NCBI GenBank assembly: GCA_039030915.1
Contig: JBCCDG010000084.1
Span: forward strand, 1 to 17,666
DNA from: Thermohalobaculum sp039030915
GTDB taxonomy: Bacteria; Pseudomonadota; Alphaproteobacteria; Rhodobacterales; Rhodobacteraceae
Length of the DNA: 17,666 nucleotides
Reading direction: 5' to 3'
Shown: positions 1 through 6,383 of the stretch, piece after piece
How the letters are laid out: each line of letters begins with the position of its first letter
How positions within the stretch are numbered: the stretch's first letter is position 1
Position numbers and translations under genes: made by a program
The notes under the pieces: generated by a model
Told to the model about the DNA's origin: nothing
The model's database searches: none
The model's input: the letters and a program-made list of their open reading frames with translations, nothing else

Positions 1-337
1 CTCTCTTCGACGAGGAGGAGACTGTCTTTTGGTCTGGCGTTTGCTGTGTGCGCAGGCCCAAAGAAAAAGTCGCTGGTCGCTTGCCATGTTATCGTCGGAG
101 AAACTGACGCAAGGATACACGGGCTCCTTGTCCATTTGTGGCTTTTGCTTGCCCCTCTTTGTCCTGCTCATGAATTTTCGTTGTGCTATCGTGCTTTCTC
201 CTCGCAGGTCGAGTTGTCCACAATTGTCACATCAAGACAGCCCACCCTTGGTTCTCCTTGTCGGCAGTGAAGATAAGCGCACACCTCGATTCTCGTTTGG
301 CAAAAAAAAAAAGGAGGACAGTAAGAGTCTCGAAAAG
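1..337. other. AT-rich left end, no gene recognised
   Basis: This stretch is visibly AT-richer than everything after position 1000 and shows no bacterial gene I can recognise. Open frames exist, but their translations have no domain, no ribosome binding site and no codon bias like the main block. A run of 11 A residues lies at about 302-312. The character is closer to an untranslated or intergenic region, possibly eukaryotic, than to the GC-rich bacterium to the right. It probably comes from a different organism (see the junction near 990). Confidence 0.4.
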
Positions 338-553
338 ATGTCCAGCATGAACTGTGTCCTCGGGCTTGTGGCTTTTCTGAGCGTTACCTTGACCGCCGCG
401 ACTCAAGATTATAGTGTTGTATATCTACGCGTCTCGAAGATTGCAGCCGATGGATCCATCACGATACTTGCGACGTCACCAATATCTATCTCAAGTTTCC
501 GCTTTGATATCGTCGGAGGCATTGGTAAGGGATTTTTCCATTCCAGGCGTTGA
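338..553 (+). CDS. Short secreted-protein-like reading frame of foreign origin, fragment
   Basis: From ATG 338 the frame encodes a plausible signal peptide (MSSMNCVLGLVAFLSVTLTA) and then about 40 residues with a beta-rich pattern ending in SSFRFDIVGG. That pattern resembles the 'xISGFQFDxxG' opening of cohesin-like or surface beta-sandwich repeats in algal and bacterial secreted proteins. I cannot name the protein. After about residue 62 the frame enters the palindromic element at 524-610 and soon stops, so the true protein probably continued elsewhere. A GTAAGG at 525-530 could be read as a eukaryotic splice donor, but it lies in the arm of the palindrome and is probably chance. A few A-rich bases precede the ATG and there is no clear bacterial context. 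It may not be a gene. Confidence 0.25.
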   Translation: MSSMNCVLGLVAFLSVTLTAATQDYSVVYLRVSKIAADGSITILATSPISISSFRFDIVGGIGKGFFHSRR

Positions 554-610
554 AAAGCCTTCACCTAGCGCTGCTAGGTCTGCGTTTTCCGCCTTTGCAA
601 TGAAAAAATC
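524..610. repeat. Long imperfect palindrome (REP/MITE-like hairpin)
   Basis: The left arm from 524 reads GGTA, then GATTTTTCCATTCCA, GGCG, GAAAA, and ACCTAGC (563-569). The right arm reads GCTAGGT (573-579), then CGTTTTCCGCC and TTTGCAATGAAAAAATC, ending near 610. The reverse complement of the right arm (GATTTTTTCATTGCAAA, GGCG, GAAAA, ACCTAGC) matches the left arm over almost its whole length with a few mismatches and small gaps. The loop is GCT (570-572). This is a roughly 80-base hairpin with a perfect 7-base apex stem. Such palindromes are typical of repetitive extragenic elements or miniature transposable elements. Only one copy lies in the window, so repetitiveness is inferred. The flanking sequence to about 660 (ATATATCGCAATTGGTATTA) may belong to it. 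Confidence 0.6.
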
Positions 611-716
611 TACCACACAATTTAATACGCCCTTATATATCGCAATTGGTATTACTGGCGTAAATGATCATTTTTAAAACTAGCATAACGAAGAGATCGG
701 ATATTATTGACGGAAT
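611..716. other. AT-rich spacer with a small palindrome, no gene
   Basis: This is AT-rich sequence between the large palindrome and the 3' end of the FtsX fragment. It contains the perfect 12-base palindrome AAATGATCATTT (662-673). A small frame starting MKKSTTQF at ATG 600 overlaps the palindrome arm and looks like a chance frame. I see no gene. The 662-673 palindrome lacks the G/C stem expected of a terminator for the minus-strand fragment. Confidence 0.4.
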
Positions 717-992
717 CTAGCTGAAGCGGATGGCGTTAATCGTATTGAGCCTAGAGATAATAAAGGTTGGCAGGATCAAGGTCAAATTGACCACCACAAA
801 TGTGGCGATATTCAGGGCAATGAAAATGCCAATATTCCATTCTATGGGCACATAGGACATATAGTAGTTGACCGGATCAAGAGGGATGATTTTGAAATAA
901 TCTTGCAGGAGTCCGATAGTCAAGGCGGCCACATTCCCGATCACCATTCCCTTTAGAATGAGCAGGGTTCCGTTATAGACAAAAACCTTTTG
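717..992 (-). pseudogene. C-terminal fragment of an FtsX-family ABC permease (Bacteroidetes-like)
   Basis: The minus strand encodes about 91 residues from VQKVFVYNGTLLILKGMVIG to NTINAIRFS and a TAG stop at 717-719. The segment contains the last two membrane helices of an FtsX/LolC/LolE-type permease: one around TLLILKGMVIGNVAALTIG, and one around WNIGIFIALNIATFVVVNL. Between them is the periplasmic-turn motif LDPVNYYMSYVPIEW, and the protein ends in the familiar 'PxxAIRF' tail. This LDPxxYYxSYVPxxW pattern is characteristic of Bacteroidetes members of the family, which energise lipoprotein release or efflux with a separate ATPase. Codon use is AT-rich, unlike the flank. Upstream (beyond about 992) the frame abruptly becomes the antisense of the GC-rich VWA gene, so the N-terminal three quarters or more is missing. 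It is a real gene fragment from another organism joined here. Confidence 0.75.
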
Positions 993-1003
993 GACTTCCT
1001 GCT
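985..1003. other. Junction between unrelated sequences (probable chimera breakpoint)
   Basis: Left of here the minus strand encodes a coherent FtsX C-terminus. Right of here the plus strand encodes a coherent VWA protein. Each is cut mid-protein, base composition changes sharply, and the two are in opposite orientation. Around GGACTTC (992-998) both frames still read plausibly (EVQK on the minus strand, DFLL on the plus strand), so a few bases of shared sequence may mark the join. A natural recombination would be unlikely to bring together pieces of such different phyla and composition. Confidence 0.7.
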
Positions 1004-2486
1004 CGCGTACACCCTCGGCGGTGCCGAAACGGCGATAGGCATGCTCGCCCACGGGGACGAGCAGGGCGGCCATTTCAGCCTTCTGATCACGCCGCCCGAG
1101 CGGCCCGATGCCGCCGAGATCGAGGCGCGTGAGCTCGTCTTCGTGCTCGACACCTCGGGGTCGATGCATGGGGTGCCGATGGATGCCTCGAAAGTCTTCA
1201 TGCAGGCCGCCCTCGATACCCTGCGGCCTGACGATACGTTCCGCATCCTCCGCTTCGCCTCCGGGACCTCGGCCTTCTCGGCCCGCCCCGTGCCCGCCAC
1301 GCCGTCGAACATCAGGGCCGCGCGCCGCTATGTCGAAAGCCTGGAGGCGAGCGGCGGGACGGAGATGGCGAACGCGATCCGCACGGCGTTCGCCGAGCCT
1401 GCCGCGCGGGGCAGGCTGCGCTTGGTGACGTTCCTCTCGGACGGCTATATCGGCAACGAGGCCGACGTTCTGCGCGCCATCGACGAGGTGATCGGAGACG
1501 CGCGCATCTACGCCCTCGGCGTCGGCTCCTCGGTCAACCGCTATCTCCTAGAAGAGATGGCGCGCGAGGGCCGCGGCCATGTCCGCTATGTCGATCCCAC
1601 CAAGGACATCGAGGCCGATGCACGGGCGCTGGCCGAGCGCATCGCCACGCCCGTGCTCTCGGACATCCGGATTGAATGGGGCGGCCTCGGCGCCGCCGAG
1701 ACGGTGCCCGAGCGGCTGCCCGATCTCTTTGCGGGCGACACGCTGCGCCTCACCGGCCGCTATGCAACGCCGGGCCGGCACACCATCGTCGTCCATGGCC
1801 GGAGCGGTGGGCGCGCCGCACGGTTGCCTGTGACGATCGACGTGCCCGCCGATACGGGGCCGGAGGGTGCGGCTATCCCCGTTGTCTGGGCGCGCGGGCA
1901 GATCGCCGATGCGATGCGGGAGGTCAATCGCCTGCCCGCAACCGATCCGCGTCAGGCCTCGCTCAAGGAGCGGGTGACGGATCTCGGTCTCGAACATGCG
2001 CTGACCACGCGCTGGACCGCCTTCGTCGCCGTGTCGGAGAAGGTCGTGAACGAGCGGCCCGAGCAGGCGGTCGATGGCCAGGTGCCGCTGCCGATGCCCG
2101 AGGGCGTGCCGCCGAGCGCGTACCCCGAGACCGCGTCGCCCGCCGCCCCGGCCGCGACGCGCCGGGCGGCCGCGGGTAGCGCCGGCTTCGCCAGTCTCCA
2201 TCAGAAGGGTGCCGTTCCGGCCGAGGAGTTTCGCACGGCTGGGATCCGCGCGACCGCGGCCTACGATGCGGCGGAGCCGGAGAGCATCGTTGTCGCAGGA
2301 CCCGTCGGTCAGACCGGCGGCAGCACGCTCGGGGGGATGAAGAGCCTCTTCACCGGCGGCTCGACGCCGGAGCCCGAGACGCTGGGCGGCCTTGCGATCC
2401 TGCTGCTGGCGTGGATCGGCGCGGTACTCCGCCGGCGTCTGCGCCGCCGCGTCCAGCGCGCGCGTCTCCTGGAAGGCACCGCCTGA
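990..2486 (+). CDS. VWA-domain surface protein with C-terminal anchor signal, 5' truncated
   Basis: The visible 498 codons resemble VIT-VWA proteins of proteobacteria, including the family described as marine proteobacterial sortase targets. The first residues (DFLLAYTLGGAET) fit the linker that normally follows a VIT domain. A von Willebrand A domain follows, with MIDAS metal-site residues DTSGSM (54-59), the GGTEMANA threonine loop and the LSDGYIGNE aspartate loop. A long Pro/Ala-rich region leads to the C-terminus, which has TPEPETLGG (459-467), a hydrophobic segment (about 466-481) and a tail of many arginines. This is a tripartite anchor resembling both PEP-CTERM and LPXTG signals. The gene is cut at the junction near 990: the TTG there is not a credible start, and the signal peptide and VIT domain are missing. 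The likely location is exported and anchored at the inner membrane or surface, but no sortase or exosortase is visible. The regulator pair downstream is on the same strand. Confidence 0.8.
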   Translation: MDFLLAYTLGGAETAIGMLAHGDEQGGHFSLLITPPERPDAAEIEARELVFVLDTSGSMHGVPMDASKVFMQAALDTLRPDDTFRILRFASGTSAFSARPVPATPSNIRAARRYVESLEASGGTEMANAIRTAFAEPAARGRLRLVTFLSDGYIGNEADVLRAIDEVIGDARIYALGVGSSVNRYLLEEMAREGRGHVRYVDPTKDIEADARALAERIATPVLSDIRIEWGGLGAAETVPERLPDLFAGDTLRLTGRYATPGRHTIVVHGRSGGRAARLPVTIDVPADTGPEGAAIPVVWARGQIADAMREVNRLPATDPRQASLKERVTDLGLEHALTTRWTAFVAVSEKVVNERPEQAVDGQVPLPMPEGVPPSAYPETASPAAPAATRRAAAGSAGFASLHQKGAVPAEEFRTAGIRATAAYDAAEPESIVVAGPVGQTGGSTLGGMKSLFTGGSTPEPETLGGLAILLLAWIGAVLRRRLRRRVQRARLLEGTA

Positions 2487-2506
2487 GCCATCGCGGCTTT
2501 GCGCAG

Positions 2507-2536
2507 GGCCGGCCCCGGCATAGGCTGGGGCTGGCC
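2507..2536 (+). promoter_or_regulatory. Intergenic RNA hairpin between VWA gene and response regulator
   Basis: GGCCGGCCCCGGC (2507-2519) pairs with GCTGGGGCTGGCC (2524-2536) around the four-base loop ATAG. The stem is 13 pairs, two of them G-U. In the antisense RNA those two would be A-C mismatches, so the structure favours plus-strand transcription. It lies 20 bases after the VWA stop and 31 bases before the regulator ATG. No U tract follows, so it is not a canonical terminator. Attenuation, partial termination or an mRNA-stabilising processing element is plausible. Confidence 0.5.
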
Positions 2537-2567
2537 GTCAACGAGAGAACGGCCGGAGGGACAGCCG

Positions 2568-3278
<711 letters not shown>

Positions 3279-3282
3279 GCCC

Positions 3283-5115
3283 ATGGCCGAGGGGGCCGGC
3301 GCGCGAGGGGAGAGCGCGACAGCGCATGCCGCGGATCGGGCTGCCCGCACGCCTCTCCGCCGCGGTGCCGTCAGCCTCGGCAATGGGCTCTGGTCGCTCA
3401 TCGACGACGGGCTGCGCCCGCGCCTCGCAACCATCCTGCTCCTCGTCAACGTCGCGGTCGTGGCATTACCGCTCGGCTCGATCTTCTTCCTGCGGATCTA
3501 CGAGAACCAGCTTATCCAGGAGACGGAGCGTGAGCTGATCGCCCAGGCCGCGATGATCGGTGCCGCCTATGAGCGGGAACTCGAGGGCCTCCCCGGATTC
3601 ACCGCCACGGTCTTCGAGACATGGCGCCAGACGGAGGCACGGGCGCGGACGTTGCGCGGGCCGTTCAGCCTCGGGGACCTGGCGGCGAAGGGCCTCGCCT
3701 CGCCCTTCGAAGCGCCGGCCCCGCCGCTGGAGCTCGAGCCCGGCGATCCGAACTACAGCCCGCAGGACCCGAAGATCGACCTCTTCCGCGAGCCGACGCT
3801 GCCTTCGCGGCCGGACGGCGTCTCGGCCGGGGCGGCCAATCCGTTCGCCGCGGCGGCGGGCCGGGCGCTGACCGGCTTCATGGCGCGGGCGCAGGAAACG
3901 ACGCTGGCCGGCATGCGCCTCCTCGACCCTTCCGGCATCACCGTGGGCGGGCAGGCGGAGATCGGCCTTTCTTTCTCCCACGTGCGCGAGGTGCGGGAGG
4001 CGCTGTCCGGCCGCTATGCCTCGGTCCTGCGCTATCGCGAGCTCGAGGGCGCTCCGCCGGAGCTTGCCAGCATAAGCCGGGGCACGGGCGTGCGCGTGTT
4101 CGTCGCCTTCCCGGTGAAGCGGGAGGGCAAGGTCTGGGGCGTCGCCTATCTCTCGCGCACGCCGAAGAGCGCGCTCAAGCATCTCTATGGCGAGCGCGAC
4201 AAGGTGGTGATCGCGGGCCTCATCGTCCTCGCCTTCGCCGCGGGGCTGGCCATGCTCACCTCGCGCACGATCTCCCGACCCGTGGCGGCGCTGACGGCGC
4301 GGATGCGGGCGATCATGGCGGGGGACCGGAGCGCCATGGCGCCGCTCGCGCGCCCCGGCACGCGTGAGATCGCTGAGCTATCCGAGGGCATCAGCCGCAT
4401 GGCCGGCGCGCTCGAGGCGCGGGCCGAGACCGTGCGCGCCTTTGCCCGCCATGTGAGCCACGAGTTCAAGACGCCGATTGCCGGCATCCGCGGGGCGGCG
4501 GAGATTCTGGAGGATCATGCCGCGACATTGACTGAGGAGGAGCGCGCGCGCTTCGCCGGCAACATCCTGCGCGATGCGGGCCGGCTCGAGGCGCTCCTCG
4601 CCAGGCTTCTGGACCTGGCCCGCGCGGAGCATGCAGCGCCCCCGCCAGGCCCGCTGGCGCTCGACGAGGCGTTGCCGGTCGCGGCGCGGCGGGCAGCGCA
4701 ACGCCTCGGCGAGCGGGCGGGGCGGCAGGTGCTCGAAATCGCGGTAAAGGTGCCGACGGGCCTGGCCGCGCGGATCACGGAGGAGGCGCTCGGCATCCTC
4801 GTCGACAACCTCGCCCGCAACGCCGCCGAGCATGGCGCGCGCCGGCTTTCGGTCGCGGCGCGCCCGCTGGCGGTGGCGGAGGGTGGCGGGCCGGGCGTGT
4901 GCCTTGCCTTCGCCGATGACGGGCGAGGCATCTCGCCCGCCAACCGCGCCCGCGTCTTCGAGCAGTTCTTCACCACCCGACGCGCGGATGGCGGCACGGG
5001 GCTCGGCCTCTCCATCGTGCGCGCCGTTCTGGCGAGCCAAGGCGGGCAGATCGCACTCGGCGGCGGCGGAGAGGCAGAGGACGGCGCGGTCTTCGAGATC
5101 ACGCTGCGCGCCTGA
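3283..5115 (+). CDS. Membrane sensor histidine kinase, partner of the upstream regulator
   Basis: The 610-residue kinase has a 46-residue cytoplasmic N-terminus, TM1 (about 47-70), a large periplasmic sensor region (about 71-306), TM2 (about 308-326) and HAMP (327-380). The HisKA domain carries phospho-acceptor H393 in RHVSHEFKTP. The HATPase_c domain has N-box LVDNLARNAAEHG (506-518), G1 DDGRGI (545-550), F-box FEQFFTT and G2 GGTGLGLSIV (570-579). All catalytic motifs are intact. The periplasmic region has a helical start (ENQLIQETERELIAQ) and a Pro/Ala-rich stretch, a layout seen in CreC/ChvG-like sensors; the ligand is not evident. It starts 4 bases after the regulator stop, so the pair is co-transcribed and probably translationally coupled. 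Its likely target is the VWA-protein locus or envelope functions, which is inference from position only. Confidence 0.93.
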   Translation: MAEGAGARGESATAHAADRAARTPLRRGAVSLGNGLWSLIDDGLRPRLATILLLVNVAVVALPLGSIFFLRIYENQLIQETERELIAQAAMIGAAYERELEGLPGFTATVFETWRQTEARARTLRGPFSLGDLAAKGLASPFEAPAPPLELEPGDPNYSPQDPKIDLFREPTLPSRPDGVSAGAANPFAAAAGRALTGFMARAQETTLAGMRLLDPSGITVGGQAEIGLSFSHVREVREALSGRYASVLRYRELEGAPPELASISRGTGVRVFVAFPVKREGKVWGVAYLSRTPKSALKHLYGERDKVVIAGLIVLAFAAGLAMLTSRTISRPVAALTARMRAIMAGDRSAMAPLARPGTREIAELSEGISRMAGALEARAETVRAFARHVSHEFKTPIAGIRGAAEILEDHAATLTEEERARFAGNILRDAGRLEALLARLLDLARAEHAAPPPGPLALDEALPVAARRAAQRLGERAGRQVLEIAVKVPTGLAARITEEALGILVDNLARNAAEHGARRLSVAARPLAVAEGGGPGVCLAFADDGRGISPANRARVFEQFFTTRRADGGTGLGLSIVRAVLASQGGQIALGGGGEAEDGAVFEITLRA

Positions 5116-5167
5116 CCCTCGCTCCCCGCCACCCCGCGACGCCGGACGGCCCCGGGGGAAGGACATC

Positions 5168-6148
5168 TCAGGCGCGCGAGGCGCGGGCCGAGCCCCAGGC
5201 CGCGAGCGCTGCACCGGCGGTGATCAGGACAGCGGCGAGGGCAAGGCGCGGCGTCGGCGAGGCGATCCCGACGAGCACGAGGACCAGTGTCGAGAGGAGC
5301 GGGGCCGCGTAGGCACTTACCCCGAGGAGCTGGATGTCGCCCTTCTTGCACCCCACGTCCCAGGCGTAGAAGGCGGCGCCCACGGGGCCGAGGCCCAGGC
5401 CAAGCACCGCGGCCCAGCCGAGCGCACCTGTCGGCCACACAGTCTCCTCGAGCGCGAGATGCGCGACGCCCGAAAGCACCGCGACCGCGAGGCAGAAGCC
5501 CGCGACGCTGGCCGTCGGCGCATCGCCGACGACCCTGCTAAGCACCGAATAGCCCGACCATATGACGGCGCAGAGGAGTGCGGCGGCATAGCCCGGCAGA
5601 TGCGCGGCCTCGATCCCCGGCCCGTCGCCCCCGCCGAGGATCAGGAGCGCCGCACCGGCAAAGCCCGCGAGCGCACCTGTGAGGTGCAGCGTACCGAGCC
5701 GCCCGCCCGGCAGGAGCCCCGAGAAGAGCACGATGAGGAGCGGCCAGAGATAGGCGACGAGCCCCGCAGCGGCGGGCGGCGCGCCCTTGAGCGCCGTGAA
5801 GTAGAAGAAGTGGTAGCCGAAGAGCCCAAGCACCCCCAGTGCCCAAACCCGGGCTGGCTGCCGGAGCGCGGGGCCGAGCGGCAGCCCCGTGAGCCTGATG
5901 GCCAGCAACCCGATGAGCCCGCCGACGAGGAAGGACATTGCGGTCAGTTGGAAGGGAGGCACTACCGCTGCACCGACAGTGAAGAGCGCGAGGAGAGCCC
6001 AGAGCAGCACTGCTGTGAACCCGATCGCCGTCGCCCGTCCCCGGTCGCCGGCCCGCGAAAGGTTCGTCGAGGTCACAGGGGGTGTTGCCATGCTGCCGCG
6101 TCCTCGCCCGACAGGATCCGGCCCGATCGGTTCCGTCGGCCGCTCCAT
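5168..6148 (-). CDS. DMT-superfamily exporter (EamA, YddG-like)
   Basis: This 326-residue inner-membrane protein has about ten hydrophobic helices arranged as two EamA repeats. Features include RATAIGFTAVLLWALLALF at the first helix, GYHFFYFTALKGAPPAAAGL and AYLWPLLIVLFSGLLPGGRL in the first repeat, and GPVGAAFYAWDVGCKKGDIQ in the second. These match the DMT group that includes YddG, an exporter of aromatic amino acids and related small molecules. The substrate here is inferred and could be another amino acid or metabolite. Start ATG 6148 is chosen because AAAGGAG (6155-6161 on the plus strand) lies 6 bases upstream. An internal ATG at 6091 (MATPPV) would remove 19 residues of the cytoplasmic tail and has a weaker site. 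The gene converges on the histidine kinase (52-base gap) and diverges from the ABC transporter gene. Confidence 0.9.
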   Translation of the reverse strand: MERPTEPIGPDPVGRGRGSMATPPVTSTNLSRAGDRGRATAIGFTAVLLWALLALFTVGAAVVPPFQLTAMSFLVGGLIGLLAIRLTGLPLGPALRQPARVWALGVLGLFGYHFFYFTALKGAPPAAAGLVAYLWPLLIVLFSGLLPGGRLGTLHLTGALAGFAGAALLILGGGDGPGIEAAHLPGYAAALLCAVIWSGYSVLSRVVGDAPTASVAGFCLAVAVLSGVAHLALEETVWPTGALGWAAVLGLGLGPVGAAFYAWDVGCKKGDIQLLGVSAYAAPLLSTLVLVLVGIASPTPRLALAAVLITAGAALAAWGSARASRA

Positions 6149-6383
6149 TTCCTGCTCCTTTCCCCTGGTGCCACCAGATATGGCATCGCCGCCTTGCTGC
6201 GCCGCACGATGAGGCGGTGAGGCAACAGTGCGGCGATCATGGTTCACGATGGTGTCTCCCAGCACCCGCGCAAAGGCAATGGGCCGCAAGATGGCCACAG
6301 TCCGCAGGCCGACTCGGTTTGGGACTGGTTCCGATGGGCGGAAAATCAGCGTGACCGTGTTCTTGGGCGGGGCAATGGGGTGG
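6149..6383. other. Divergent intergenic region between exporter and ABC transporter genes
   Basis: This gap holds the ribosome binding site of the minus-strand exporter and presumably promoters for both directions. The ABC frame stays open leftwards to GTG 6228 (weak AGG site), so part of it may be coding. However, codons between 6228 and about 6375 are poorer in G/C third positions than the rest of the gene. The translation lacks homology I can recognise. I could not find convincing -35/-10 pairs or an operator. Confidence 0.4.

Noticed and set aside
525..546. GTAAGG ... TTCCAG reads like a tiny eukaryotic intron in the left-end reading frame
   Set aside because: It is only about 22 bases and lies in the arm of the palindrome at 524-610, so the match to splice signals is better explained by that element.
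717..1169. A continuous minus-strand frame of 150 residues including the FtsX tail
   Set aside because: Only the first ~91 residues from the stop are FtsX-like. The rest is the antisense of the VWA gene, so the full frame is an artefact of the junction.
4832..6220. A plus-strand 462-residue charged, proline- and arginine-rich frame
   Set aside because: It overlaps the kinase and runs antisense to the exporter. Its composition is that of a frame-shadow and no domain is visible.
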